Of a stretch of 38,962 nucleotides of DNA, positions 18,041 to 28,965 are shown in pieces. The position numbers and the translations under genes were made by a program. How positions within the stretch are numbered: position 1 is the stretch's first letter; every line of letters starts with the position of its first letter. Below the pieces are notes generated by a model that was not told the origin of the DNA, made no database searches, and was given only the letters and a program-made list of their open reading frames with translations. The stretch is from Prorocentrum cordatum (lineage: Eukaryota > Sar > Dinophyceae > Prorocentrales > Prorocentraceae), in the NCBI GenBank assembly GCA_963575745.1, contig CAUYUJ010015951.1, positions 257,387 through 296,348 of the forward strand, written 5' to 3'.

Positions 18041-20110
18041 CTATTCCTCATTCCCTCTCCTCCCTCCTGCCCTCCCCGTGCTCCACCGCCCCTCTCCCTC
18101 CATCCCCCTTTCAACCCCCCGCCGCGACCTTCCATCGCCAGCCGCGGGCATGTCGCGGCCGTCGTCCGCGCTTTCGTCTGCCCATCTTGGTGGGCGCCAC
18201 GCCTGTTGGGCGCGCTCGTCTTGCTCGTCCCTCTCGCTGTGCGGCTCTGGTGCCTGGCGCTCGGGTCCGTGCTGCTCGGGCGGCAGCGGCGCCCTGAGCG
18301 CAGCTGCCAGCTGTTTCTGGGCGCACCTGTCCTTCTTCTCTTTGGCTCTCTCCTGCTTCCTCCCCTGCGAACGCACGCTGGCCATGCGCATTTGGAACAG
18401 GAGAGGGTAGTGGGCGCCGCCGTGCCAGCGCCCCTCCACCCCCACGGTCTCTGGCGGGAACGTCTTCTGCAACGCGCGGAAGAGGGTCACCTCGCGATTA
18501 CTAGAGAAGCGGTGGTCCCCTCTAGCCTCAGCCTCGGCGCGCCTCAGTTTCTCACTCTCCTTCTCTTGGATCTTGCGTTGGCATTCCTCTGACTGAGTCA
18601 GTAAATCCTGGAGGTGCTCGCGGGCGTCTTTTTTCGGGTAGTAGCAAGAGTAAGGCATCACAGGGCCTCCGTTCTGGCTGTGGTGCCAGTACGTCGGCTG
18701 CGATGATGGGCTGGTGGCGGCCCCCGCTGCTGCGGGGGCCTCTGCCTTGCTTCTGTTACGGTGCCCGATCTCACCGATCACCGACTTGCGTGCGAAGAGC
18801 AACCCCGTCTCGTCTCTGTCGTGCACGGCGCTCAGCGGCCAGCACAGGGTGTACTCGCCAGGCCTGTTGAGAACGAAGATGCCGCAACTGTCCAAGCACG
18901 GAGTGCCGTCCAATCCGCGCCAGAAGTACGCTGCTGCCGTCTCCAATCGCATGCCTAGACCCCGAAGACTCGGCAGCGTCTGTGTGAGCGCCATGTTGAA
19001 ATCCCCATAAAGGATGTCAACGCTGTTGTCCTGCAAGATGGTCGCCAACCTCGGCCACCACGTCTTGTGAGCCTCGTTGAAGCCTCTGGTTTTTTTCGCC
19101 GTGTCGCGGTGGAGGTGCACCGCGCACACCCGCACTTTCGAGCCGAAGTGGGCGTAGGTTTGATCGAAGTAGATCCCAACCACCATGATCCTCGAGAACG
19201 CTTCCATCTTGCGCCCTTTTGCTGTTCTGTAGTGGCCGTCGACACTCCTTTCCCAGTGGAGCAGCCGCATTTCGTAACACAGATTTGCGCGCGCAGCGAT
19301 GCACAAGGACTTGTCCTCACGCCCGCGCAGGGTCAAGTATTCGTACTCTGGTCGGCTCTGGAGCTGTTGGCAATCGCCAACACTCGCAGCACGACTTCCT
19401 CTTGCTGTCGCCATCGCTGCTGCGGGGGCGACAAAAGGCCCACCGCTGCTGCTGCTTTGGCCCTCCGCTGCTGACGCACCCGCTGCTGCGGGGGCGTCCG
19501 CCTGCAGCGGCGGCGGTCTCCCTGGCCGCCGTAGGATTGACTCCATCTGCTCCTCACATTCCGCAAAGCACGCCACGAGAGCAGGGCAATGCCGCAGCTG
19601 CAACTCAAGTCTCCGCCGCTGGTCCGCGTGGTTGGTCTCGCTCGGCATGGGGCCCCAGTTCCCGAACAGGACGGAAAGGTTGCCCGCGTTGTCGTTCCGT
19701 GGCCTGTTCACGTCAGCCGCTCTTCTTTCGCAGAAGAACTTTGGCGGGGCGGTGTCGCGAAGACGGCATTCGCGCCGCTCGACGTCGTTGGGCGGCCTGC
19801 AGCCCCTAAATTCCTGAGGCTCTTCGTCATCGCTCGGATCCACCACGGAATCGCCTGGGCGGGTGCGTATCGTAGAAACTTCTGATCGCGCCGCCGCTGC
19901 TGAGCTTGCAACGCCAGGCGGCGCAGCCCCCGCTGCTGCGGGGGTGCCCTCTGGCACAAGGGCCCAAGGGCCCTTCCAGGGTTCTGCCTGGCCACCTACA
20001 GGTCGCCAAACCTTCCCAAATTTCGCTGTGAACACTGCCGTCAGTCGGCCCCGAGGCCCCGCTGCTGCGGGGCCCAATGGGCTGCTGCTGCTGCTGGCGG
20101 CCGCGGCCAT
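18041..20110 (-). CDS. EEP-fold nuclease/phosphatase-like protein, copy 2, open frame
   Basis: Start chosen at ATG 20110-20108 (MAAAASSSSS); the frame is open further upstream only through the GA repeat, so that part is discounted. About 689 residues. The order is a low-complexity N-terminus, a DDEEPQEF acidic stretch, NAGNLSVLFGNWGPM, CEEQMESIL, a hairpin-derived DAPAAAGAS insertion, EYLTLRGREDKSLCIAARAN, VRVCAVHLHRDTAKK, WWPRLATIL, the hallmark LYGDFNMAL, AVHDRDE, then a charged coiled-coil-like C-terminus. These match the N, E, HxH and GDFN elements of the endonuclease/exonuclease/phosphatase superfamily. The final His motif is uncertain. The substrate could be nucleic acid or a phospho-ester; the sequence does not decide. 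It lies downstream of the transposase gene on the same strand, separated by a GA tract. This is the intact version of the frameshifted copy-1 gene. Confidence 0.7.
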   Translation of the reverse strand: MAAAASSSSSPLGPAAAGPRGRLTAVFTAKFGKVWRPVGGQAEPWKGPWALVPEGTPAAAGAAPPGVASSAAAARSEVSTIRTRPGDSVVDPSDDEEPQEFRGCRPPNDVERRECRLRDTAPPKFFCERRAADVNRPRNDNAGNLSVLFGNWGPMPSETNHADQRRRLELQLRHCPALVACFAECEEQMESILRRPGRPPPLQADAPAAAGASAAEGQSSSSGGPFVAPAAAMATARGSRAASVGDCQQLQSRPEYEYLTLRGREDKSLCIAARANLCYEMRLLHWERSVDGHYRTAKGRKMEAFSRIMVVGIYFDQTYAHFGSKVRVCAVHLHRDTAKKTRGFNEAHKTWWPRLATILQDNSVDILYGDFNMALTQTLPSLRGLGMRLETAAAYFWRGLDGTPCLDSCGIFVLNRPGEYTLCWPLSAVHDRDETGLLFARKSVIGEIGHRNRSKAEAPAAAGAATSPSSQPTYWHHSQNGGPVMPYSCYYPKKDAREHLQDLLTQSEECQRKIQEKESEKLRRAEAEARGDHRFSSNREVTLFRALQKTFPPETVGVEGRWHGGAHYPLLFQMRMASVRSQGRKQERAKEKKDRCAQKQLAAALRAPLPPEQHGPERQAPEPHSERDEQDERAQQAWRPPRWADESADDGRDMPAAGDGRSRRGVERGMEGEGRWSTGRAGGRRGNEE

Positions 20111-20240
20111 CGCTCCCTGCCCCCGCGTTGCAGGGGGGGCGGCCGTCAGAGCCGAACTCCTGGGGCCGAAACGGCGGTGGAAGGAGGGGGGCGGGGCGAA
20201 GAGGAGGACGACGGGGCGGATAGGGAAGGAAAGGGCGGGC

Positions 20241-20297
20241 AGAGAGAGAGGGAGAGAGAGAGAGAGAGAGGGAGAGACAGGGAGATAGTGAGAGAGG

Positions 20298-20388
<91 letters not shown>

Positions 20389-20429
20389 GGACGACGATAA
20401 CGAGAGAGAGAGAGAGAGAGGGATAGAGA
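20241..20429. repeat. (GA)n microsatellite, copy 2
   Basis: Net length equals copy 1 although interruptions differ (GAGAAAGAG here, more GGGAGAGA there), suggesting independent slippage with compensating changes. Confidence 0.95.
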
Positions 20430-20708
20430 GAGGAATGATATAATGACCAAGAGAGATCAGGGAGAAGGAGGGGGGAGAGCAGGAGGAGAGGCGGAGTGAT
20501 CGACACCCGCGTGGTTTTCTCCCCCTGCCTGCTCTCCCCCTCCTCCCACCTCCTCCCCCGTCCCCCCTCCTCCCTGTTTCTTCTGCGCAAGGCCTGCGCT
20601 ACGTCCGCGCGCGCACGCGGCACCTCAGTCGCAGGCAGGTGGAAGAGCAGCGGCTGCTGCCCGAACTCACACCCCGCGCCTCGCCGCTGCCGCGGCGGGC
20701 CGCGCCTC

Positions 20709-21275
20709 TCAGAGGCCCCCAGCTGCAGGGGGCGCAAGCGCCAGGGAGCCAGACAGACGGCGTCGCGTCTCACTGTGCACAAACATGCTGAAAGCTCTCG
20801 GGTTGCCCCCCAAGTACTCGTCTATGACGTTCTGCAACCATGTGGCAAACGTCTCCGGCCACTTTCCACCGAAGTCCTCCATGCCAGCGACGTCCCATTC
20901 CCGCCGAAACCAGTCAAAATCTGACCGCTGAGCTGAAGAAAGCCCAGAAACCAAAATCGCAAGGCGATTCAGCGCGTCGCACCTCGACGTGCGACCCGCC
21001 GCGCCTCCGCAGCTGCGAAGGCCCGCGCCCAGCTCGGATAACCCGACATGCTTCATCCTGTGTTTGATATCTATGGCTGCCTCTGCGTCTAAGAGTTTGG
21101 CTTGCTGTGTCCTCAGCAGCTTGCGCGCTTTCTTTACGTCGTCCCCCGGGCGGGTTAGCTCTTCTCTGCGCCGCGCCTCGACATCCCGCTGTCGTTTCTC
21201 GTTTCTGAACGTCGCCTCGCGGGCGTCCTCGCATGCTGCGAGGGCTCGCTGAACCCCAGGATCTTCCTTCGACAC
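20709..21275 (-). pseudogene. Coiled-coil tail of the OTU/DDE gene, copy 2, after a TAA
   Basis: Continues the DDE frame after a TAA (21276-21278) that replaces the GAA of copy 1. It carries the same motifs as copy 1 (VSKEDPGVQRALA, DFDWFRREWD, TWLQNVIDEY, HSETRRRL) with scattered amino-acid replacements. The hairpin near 20684, just beyond the tail, has a mutated loop (TGCC). Confidence 0.6.
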
Positions 21276-23747
21276 TTAACGCACTCGCCTCCGTTCTTTC
21301 CGTAATTGCGTCTCCATGAACGTGGCCCCCGCGATGTCGCCCCAGCTGCGCAACTCCTCAGCGATCGACGAATACGTTCTCATCAATTCAGACGTCTGCT
21401 CCGCAGTTTCCATACGAGACATCGACAGGCCAGGCGGTGCCTCCAGCGCGCTCTCCCCCGCCGCTGCTGCGGTGAGACTTTGATTGGCCCATTCGTAGTC
21501 AAACTCGCCAGCGGCGCTCCACCCGTCGTCGTCCTCGCTCCCAGCATCTTCATCTCCTTCGAGGGCGTCGACGGAATTGCCACCCTCAGTGCCCCCGCTG
21601 CTGCGGAGACCCTCGGCTGCGTCTTCCGCCCCCTCCATGCCATGCAAAATCTTGTCGCCCTCGTCCAGAGCCGTGTCGTCTCCAAGGTTTGCGAACACGT
21701 CGTCGCAGTGGCCGCGTCGAGGGTGCGGGAGGACCAATCGCATGATGTCTTTGTAAGTCCATCTCAAGCGCCCCGCCCGTACCTCTTCTTCGACCTCCGC
21801 TACTGCGGCGGCGACCTTCTCACGCATCCCCAACTTTCTCCAGAAATGGCCTGCCTCCTTGCATATGCGCGCGTCCAAGTCCGCATCCCACAGATTTGCC
21901 TTGAAACCAGTTTCCCAGTACCCGTCTGCCGCAGCCAAGTGAAGACTCATTTTGGACATCACTTCCACCATCAAGTCAATGCATTCTAACTTGTCCAGCT
22001 GTGGGACGCACTGGCCCAGCCTCATGGCTCTCAGCAGCGCGGCTCCTTCTCTCGTCATGTACTCGCGCTTGGCGTGTTGATTCAGATGTGTGTCCACAGT
22101 TTGGAGGATTGGGGTTACGCCGCCCCCGTGCGGGATGAACACGTACCCTCGAGACCAACATAGCTTACTCACAAGCGGGGACAAGTGAGGGCCATGATCA
22201 ACCGCCATCATAATTCTCCACTCCCGCTGCTGCGGAGGCTCTGGCAGATGAGGGAGGTGGCGGTCCAGGTACGCGAGCACGCACGGTGTCCGGTAAGACC
22301 CCTTGGTGCTGGTGGTCGCCGACACCCATCTGCCGAACCCTCGGCGCCGAAGGTGTTCGAGCGGGCGCGGCCTCAACGTCTCTCCTCCCCCCTCCGCCTT
22401 GAACATGCACTCCATCGGTGGGGGGCCTTCTCTCCGCAGTCGATCCTTGTCGCTCATTGTCATGAAATTGGCCGTCCACCGCTCCCGCACCGCGCCGTGG
22501 CACTCCACCAGTGGCACTTCGACCCCCGCTACTGCGAGGGTCCTCACGCCAGCTGGTCCTGATTCATTGTGGTGGAAAGGCGACTGGTCGAAGTTCTCCA
22601 TCTCGGGATCCTGCTCGTTGAGTAGCACGCACGCGGCGCGCACCCTAAACACGTTCAGCCAGCCTCGCCCGAGGCGCTCTTCAGAGACGGGCAGCGGGCA
22701 CTTGTACTTCCTGTTCGGGTACCGCATGCTGAGGCCGTATTCCTTGCGCCAGGAGGCCCACCAGCGCGACCTCAACTCCACGGCGGCGGGTCGCTGCCCG
22801 ATCCGCAGCTGCTGCGTGACGTACTCGCTCATGAGCTCCAACGCTTTGGTCTGGAGCATGATTTGCGTGAACCTTGCTATCTTCGCTGGCTCTCTTTGGG
22901 TACTTCGCAGTCCACTTTTGATCATCTTCCAATCCACACTGTGCCGAATGGAACTCCACCATTCAAACAGAGCTTGCCGCAGCCAAGGGCATTTTCGAGC
23001 TGGGCCCTGTCCCTGTCGTGGTATCCTTTTCCGCCCTTTCCACTTCAGGAGGCGCCCCTGCCCGCGCTGCTTCTCGTGTCCCCGCGGCTGCCGAACAGCC
23101 TCCGCTACTGCGGAGGCGTATTTCGACGACAGAAAAGCCTTGCGCCAGCGCCGCACAACGCGCGTGCGCTTCCTGAGAGGGAGACGGGACATGGAACCCC
23201 AGTCCCACGCATCCATGAATGAACGCGCCCCTCCATACGGAAAGCGGTCTCCAGGCGTCCAGCCTAAAGAGCGCATGTGCTCGTCGAAAGTACCCGCTAT
23301 CTCCATCCTCGAGCACAGGGGCGACGGGACCACCACGCGCTTCTTGTTCTGGGCGGGGGCTTTGCGCTCGCAGCCGCGGTTCCTGTACCTCAAGAGCTGC
23401 TCCTCCCGCTCTGCGGGCATCAACTCCCGAGCTACGTCCAGGGCGCACGCAGCGTCTGTCAGTCCCGTCCACCATTGGATGGCTTGCACGAGCTCCTGAC
23501 AGACAGCCTCGGCGTCGACTTCCACCACGGCCAAGTCCTCAGGTGGCGCCGCCGCTGCTGCGGCGGCAACGCCCTGTGCTCTCGGAGGGGCGGCGTGGCC
23601 AGGCTGCGGGACAAGTTCTTCGTCGTCTAAGGCGCTCTGCAGGCGACGAAGCTCCTGGACGTCATCCTGCGTGACTTCTTGTGTCAGGGCCATCGCGTCG
23701 AGGAACCACGCCAGCCGCACCCTTTGCACGATGTAGTCCGCGATGTC
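21276..23747 (-). CDS. DDE-type transposase domain exon, copy 2
   Basis: Colinear with the copy-1 exon, with the same three aspartate motifs (NFDQSPFHHNE, MAVDHGPHLS, ILQTVDTHLNQ) and DD34D spacing. The Gly just before the second aspartate is Val here. The frame passes the copy-1 TGA position (TTA here) and ends nine codons later at TAA after KERRRVR. Replacements relative to copy 1 include His/Arg, Leu/Pro, Arg/Trp and Cys/Phe changes scattered along the exon, more than expected for a conserved enzyme. Exon entry at GAC-ATC follows the same repeat-bounded intron. Confidence 0.7.
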   Translation of the reverse strand, partial: DIADYIVQRVRLAWFLDAMALTQEVTQDDVQELRRLQSALDDEELVPQPGHAAPPRAQGVAAAAAAAPPEDLAVVEVDAEAVCQELVQAIQWWTGLTDAACALDVARELMPAEREEQLLRYRNRGCERKAPAQNKKRVVVPSPLCSRMEIAGTFDEHMRSLGWTPGDRFPYGGARSFMDAWDWGSMSRLPLRKRTRVVRRWRKAFLSSKYASAVAEAVRQPRGHEKQRGQGRLLKWKGRKRIPRQGQGPARKCPWLRQALFEWWSSIRHSVDWKMIKSGLRSTQREPAKIARFTQIMLQTKALELMSEYVTQQLRIGQRPAAVELRSRWWASWRKEYGLSMRYPNRKYKCPLPVSEERLGRGWLNVFRVRAACVLLNEQDPEMENFDQSPFHHNESGPAGVRTLAVAGVEVPLVECHGAVRERWTANFMTMSDKDRLRREGPPPMECMFKAEGGGETLRPRPLEHLRRRGFGRWVSATTSTKGSYRTPCVLAYLDRHLPHLPEPPQQREWRIMMAVDHGPHLSPLVSKLCWSRGYVFIPHGGGVTPILQTVDTHLNQHAKREYMTREGAALLRAMRLGQCVPQLDKLECIDLMVEVMSKMSLHLAAADGYWETGFKANLWDADLDARICKEAGHFWRKLGMREKVAAAVAEVEEEVRAGRLRWTYKDIMRLVLPHPRRGHCDDVFANLGDDTALDEGDKILHGMEGAEDAAEGLRSSGGTEGGNSVDALEGDEDAGSEDDDGWSAAGEFDYEWANQSLTAAAAGESALEAPPGLSMSRMETAEQTSELMRTYSSIAEELRSWGDIAGATFMETQLRKERRRVR

Positions 23748-23921
23748 CTGGCGGGCGGGCATGGAGGAGGGGCAGGGAGACTCGGTGGGGAGGGCACGAG
23801 GGGAGAGAAGGGCGGGATGGGAGAGGCATGAAGGCAGAATGGGGAGACAAGGAGGGGAAGAGCATGTGGGGGCAGCAGAGATGGAAGCGAGGGATCAGGG
23901 TGGTCGGAGAGAGCAACTGTC
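23748..23921 (-). other. Intron with GA-AG ends and direct repeats, copy 2
   Basis: Same 174-nt length and the same CCGCCAGGACA repeats at both boundaries as in copy 1, with only point differences inside. Confidence 0.7.
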
Positions 23922-25380
23922 CTGGCGGAGCTCCCTGCGAGACTCTCGCGTGGAAACCTCCTGGGTCATCTGCAACATGCAATCCAAACCGCAGTCCCCG
24001 TCTGCGACTGTGGACACGACGAACACACCGAGAGCCGAATAGAAACCGTCCACCGTCGAAGCATCTCCCGTGAAATCCAAAGTCGGTGGAGACGCCTGCG
24101 ATAAAATGATTGCATAGAAACAAAGGGTACTCCTCCGACACGGGGGCCCAGTCCGGTGGCCCCGATTCTCGGGGGACGGCGCAACACGCGATCGCGTCCA
24201 CCGCAGGCTCGCGGGTTAACTCCTCTAGTTTCCACGGCGGCAAGACAGCTTTGCAAAGGTCGACTCTGTTGCGTCCTTCCCACACGTAGACGCGCACCTT
24301 CCGCAACAGCGCAAAGATTACGAAAGCAGAATATCCTATCCACTCTCGGCATCCCCCCGGCCTTCCGCGAATACTGCGCGACAACTTCATCAATTTCTCG
24401 AAGCACCTCTGGCCTTGTTCTGAAAGTGCCCCTGCAGGCGCCCCCGCTGCTGCGGGGGCGCCTGCAGGGGCAACCGCAGCGCCTGCTGTCGCGGCTGTCT
24501 GTTCACAAGCGGTAACTGCAGCAACTTCCGCCCCTGGAAGCACGGGTTCCGCTACGTCGCGAACAGCAAGCGGGGCGGGTTGGGGGAAAGCGACAGGGGC
24601 AACCTCCTTTGCTGAGAGAGCTGCTGTTGCCGCGGAGTCCTTCAAGACAGACTCCACTGCGGAAGCGGCCTGGGCGATTGCGTCGGCGCCGGGCGCGCCA
24701 GCAGGACCTACGGACGCCTCCGCTGTGGCGGGCTCTGCAGAAGGGCACGCGCACGGCGCCGCCGCCACCTCGGGAGGAGGCGCGCACGCTTCCGCTGACG
24801 CACCCGCTGCTGCGGGGCCGTCAGAAGAGCCCACATACGGCTCCGCTGCCACTTCAGCAGGGGCCACGCACGCCTCCGCTGACGGCCCCGCTGCTGCGGG
24901 GCCTTCAGCAGGGCCCACCGACGGCTCCGCTGCCGCCTCAGCAGGGGCCTCGCACGCCTCGGCCGGCGCCTCCGCTGCTGCGGGGGCTCCCGCTCCTGCG
25001 GGCCACCCGCCCGCGCATTGCACTAAATGCCAGGGCGCTTGCAAGTCTGACCACTTATTGTAGTCCACAGAACCGTCTGCCAGACGATGGTCGCTGGGAC
25101 ACGGCCACTGCGAGCAGAAATGAATATTCTTACATATGCGTCTGCCAGAGTCACAATGGCAAGCCGCGCCGCTGCTGCGGCGCATAACGTACCCGAATCC
25201 GAATATTGTCCCCTTTAATTTCCGTGGGTTCATGAGCACTCTGTCGGGGTCTTTCTTTTTGTCTTCTTGGCACCAGAACTCCACAAATTCGTTGGCCTCG
25301 CGGCCGTGCCCGACTCGCAGAGGCGCGTTTGCAGGGCGAGCGTCTCCTGGGTCTGGAGGCGGAGCGGCTGCGGCTGCCAT
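23922..25380 (-). pseudogene. First exon with OTU-like Cys box, copy 2, frameshifted
   Basis: ATG at 25380-25378 gives MAAAAAPPPDPGD in frame, without the 4-nt insertion of copy 1. The order is as in copy 1: Cys/His segment, Pro-Ala-Glu-Ala hairpin region, WIGYSAFVIFALLRKVRVYVW, CNHFIAGV. At about 24079 this copy reads AATCCAAAGTC where copy 1 has AATCCACAAAGTC. The 2-nt loss breaks the frame between GVSTDF and the DGDCGLDC box, which is thus unlinked from the rest. The Cys box itself survives in the other frame. Confidence 0.65.
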
Positions 25381-26113
25381 GATGCCGAAGCCATGCGCGC
25401 GCACACGCGGCCGCCCTCTGGTCTCGAGCCCAGCGCTGCAGGGCAAGCAAACGGCCGCATCCCCCCACAAGGAGGAGGTACAAGGGGGCGGGAGGAACGA
25501 GGAACAAGGGAGATATGCGGGGACCAGCGGACACACGCCTGAAAAAACACGACCGTCGGCATGCTTCGCGAGGGTTGCTGCTGTGAGATGGGCTGGTGAG
25601 GAGGGGCCCGAACGACTCACGCCAGGACGAGCGGCCCGAACGACGCGCCGAAAACTCAGAAGCATGCGCACACGAACGAACGCCCCGAACGACTCCGAGA
25701 ACACTCCCCAGAAAACAAGGCCAGAATGTAGGAAGTCGTCGACATCGTCGTCGAGGGAAGGCGAACGCGGCACGGGGGATGATGATAGTCTCCTCTTCCA
25801 CCGTGAAGCAAGAGCCCCCCCCAAAAAAAAAGCGGGCCGCTCGGGCGTTTGTACTAGACGCCAAAAGTGCAACATTCCTGCAGGCCGCCTCTGCAGGAAT
25901 TGAGGCGCAGCCCCTCCCGCAGCCGCACTGCGGATGCGCCAGCGGGCGCGGGGGAGCGGCGGCGGCGCCAGCGCGCAGCTGGTAGCTGCCCCCTCCTCCC
26001 CCCCCATCATGGCGATGATGAGAATGATGAGCATCCTACGATGATGAGGCCCTATGTCCTGTCCCAGAGTCTCGGGCCCCGCCCTGGGCCGCGGGCCACG
26101 CCCCTGCGACCGT

Positions 26114-26216
26114 GTTATATATACATACATATATATATATATAAATACACACATATACGTATGTACATACATATACGTCGACACACCATACATACACAAT
26201 ATATACATATATGCAT
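26114..26216. repeat. (TA)n microsatellite, copy 2
   Basis: TATATA and CATACATA runs corresponding to 12058-12180 but shorter and rearranged. Confidence 0.9.
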
Positions 26217-26362
26217 CATGTAATCAGTCAGCGGAGGCCCGACGCCGCCCAAGACGACCGCACGGGGCGAGAGGCAGAGCGTGCCTCGAGACAATATTTT
26301 CGGTTTCTCAGGGGTTTTCTCTGGTTGGCGACGCGCCGCCACCTGCTTCGCTTTCGATGCGC

Positions 26363-26462
26363 NNNNNNNNNNNNNNNNNNNNNNNNNNNNNNNNNNNNNN
26401 NNNNNNNNNNNNNNNNNNNNNNNNNNNNNNNNNNNNNNNNNNNNNNNNNNNNNNNNNNNNNN
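26363..26462. other. Assembly gap of 100 N
   Basis: Exactly 100 N, a conventional scaffold-gap size. The left side is inside tandem copy 2; the right side starts with a run of 15 G and unrelated sequence. Adjacency across it should not be trusted. Confidence 0.99.
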
Positions 26463-28123
26463 GGGGGGGGGGGGGGGAGGGGTTCGAACCGGTAGTGACC
26501 CCCCCCGGTTTTCCGCCAGGAGCTGTAGAACACGCTCCTTCCGATTTCGAAATCCTTCCGAAACCGGAAGTTTTTGATTGATTCCGGCATGCGCGCGCGA
26601 CGACGCGCGCGTGCGCACTTCGTCCCATTTTGTGCAAGGGATTCGTGAACATTTATGATTTGTGATAAACGAATGTGCGTGCATCGTATTTGTTGCAGAG
26701 ATGGCGGGGGGAACCGGTACCGGTTTGGCTGGGACAATATGAATTCACAGGTAGGATTGACATTGGATCGGAATCCTATGTGTTTTACATCGATTCCCAG
26801 GGGGTCTTTAACCCTGGGGGGAGAACACATTCTTTCTTATATTTCTCATTTTTTTATACTTCAATATTTTTATATAGAAAAAAAGGGAATCCACGTGGTG
26901 GAACACAGCGGTTCCATCGATGCGATGCGCTTTATGCGGTGCAGTCTATGCAGTGCCAGTGATTTTAACAAACGACTTGACACATGCCATGCTCTTGCAA
27001 ACGTCCCACCCGCACACCCGCAACTTGGTTTGCAAAACCCATGCGGTGGCGATTGCGACGAGTGCTTGACGATGGCTGGTCCATATTTGCGGCCGCTCCA
27101 ACCCATGCGCGCGCGCAGCGGCCAGCTCGTTTGGCGCGACCGACGCGGTCGCGTTGCGCTGACCGCTGGGCACATCACAGCGGGCACTTCAGTGCGAGTC
27201 GGCGACTTGGGCGGATGCGGTGTCATGGCGACGTCGACAACGATAGACACGACGATGATCGTAGCGATGCTGGTGGCGATGTCGACCAGTGCGGGCGCCG
27301 ATGCTGATCGCGCCTACGAAGATGACGGCGTTCTCGCGTCGGTGATGAAGGTCTTGGGAAGAGTTCGACATGCGAGCGCGGCCGACGCGCGAGTGGCCCG
27401 CATGGTATTATTTGACACGGGTCGTGCCCCCCCCAGCACGCGCGCAAAGGCGCGCGACTGATGCCGGCATGCGGCGCCAGAGGCCCGTTTAACAGAATTC
27501 CATGAACATGTTGAGAAACCTATGGTTTCCCTAAGAACCCGCAAGACCGCGAGCGCAAGTGTTTTTTTTGAACACTGATGTTGCGAAACCATAAATTTTA
27601 TATGCTTTGTTGTTTGACACTCGGTTGTGATGGCGCTACGAAGCCGAAGGTTTTTGACGGATTTCGGCACGCGCACGCGACGACGCACGCGCGCGCACGT
27701 CGTCCCAGTTTTCTGCAGCAAAGGATTCTCGCGACGGCACGCGCGCAGGGGCGTTCGAACGATGTCGACATGCGCATGCGCGCGAAGCCCGTTTGGTAGC
27801 ATGTTTCTGGAAATGATGGCAAGCCTATGGTTTCCTCAAAGATTCGCAAGAGCGTGCGCGCAAGTTTGGTTTGAAAGTCCGTGTTGCGCAACCGTGTGAT
27901 TTCATATATTTTGGGGGCACTTGATTTTGCCACCCCTAGGAAGCTGGAGGGTTTACGATGAATTCCGGCATGCGCGCGCGACGACGCGCGCGTGTGCACT
28001 TCCTCTCAATTCTTGCAAGGGACTCTCCAAGACAGACGCTTTGTGATAATCGAATGTGCGCGAATAGCGTTTTTTGCAAAGGATGGCGGGGGGGCGATAC
28101 CGGCTCGGCTGGGATAGTACGAA

Positions 28124-28163
<40 letters not shown>

Positions 28164-28965
28164 ATTGACGATGGGGCAGAATCAGGTGTCAATTGCAACA
28201 CGAAAAGGGGGACGGATAATCACAGGGGGAAGTCATCTTTAGAAAGGAGAATCAATGGGGCACAACGGATTTTTACAAACGAAATGAAACATGCTATGCT
28301 CTTGCAAACATCCCACCCACCCACCCGCAACACGGCTTGCAAAACCCAGGCGGCGGCGATTGCGATGAGTGCTTGGCGTTGGCTGGTGCATCTCTGCGGC
28401 CGCGCCAGCCCGCGCATGCTCGCGCGCACGGCGGCCAGCTAGTTTGGCGCGACCGACGTGGCCGCGGTGGCGCTGATCGCTGGGCACTTCCCAGCAGGCA
28501 CTTCAGTGCGAGTCGGTGACTTGGGCGGGCGCAGTATCATGGCGACGCCGACAACGGCAGACATGATTATGAAAGCAGCGATGATGGTGACGAGAATGGC
28601 GATGACGACGGCAAGGCCAATGACACCGCCGATGTTGATCACGCCCGCCGTTAATGATGACGATGCCATCGCATCGGCGATGCAAGTTTTCGAAGGAGTT
28701 CGACATGCTCGCGCGGTCGACGCGCGCGAGTGGCCCGCATGGTATTATTTGACACGGATCGTGCCCCGCCCCAGCACGCGCGCAAAAGCGTTCGAATGAG
28801 TTCGGCATGCGGCGCGGGAGGCCCGTCTGGCCGAGTTTGATGAAAGTGTTGGAAAGCCGACGGTTTCCTGAAGATTCCGCAAGACCGCGAGCGCAAGCTT
28901 TTCTGAACACTGATGTTGCAAAACCAGGTGTTGACACTGAAACCCGTGCGAAACTATATGTTTTT
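26463..28965. repeat. Degenerate CG-rich long-repeat array, part 1
   Basis: Recurring modules include a GGCATGCGCGCGCGACGACGC palindrome-like block followed by GCACTTCGTCCCA (about 26585, 27665, 27966), then GATGGCGGGGG-GGTACCGG-TTGGCTGGGA (26700, 28082), a CATGCTCTTGCAAACNTCCCACCC block (26989, 28294) and a GCATGGTATTATTTGACACGG block (27400, 28739). Two long repeats of about 1.3 kb plus shorter ones can be aligned. Open frames differ between repeats, arguing against a gene. Confidence 0.7.
28123..28161. repeat. (TA)n microsatellite
   Basis: About 18 TA units inserted where the homologous module at about 26745 has only AATTCACAGG. Confidence 0.95.

Larger units (their letters stand above)
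17064..26362. repeat. 14,058-bp tandem unit, copy 2 (truncated by gap)
   Basis: Begins TAATCCAGAAGCCGCATTAA and runs colinear with 3006-12316 until the N gap. Hairpin positions, introns, genes and microsatellites match copy 1. The last about 4.7 kb of the unit (small hypothetical ORF, poly-C, minisatellite, plus-strand gene) is missing; sequence after the gap is unrelated. Confidence 0.95.

Noticed and set aside
20111-20782. N-terminal extension of the EEP frame (Leu-Ser repeats)
   Set aside because: The extension runs through the GA microsatellite and overlaps the end of the transposase-gene tail; the MAAAASSSSS start is more plausible.
26655-27461. 268-residue plus-strand ORF after the gap
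   Set aside because: Its homologous module at about 28.1-28.8 kb is broken into different frames, and the sequence is part of a repeat array.
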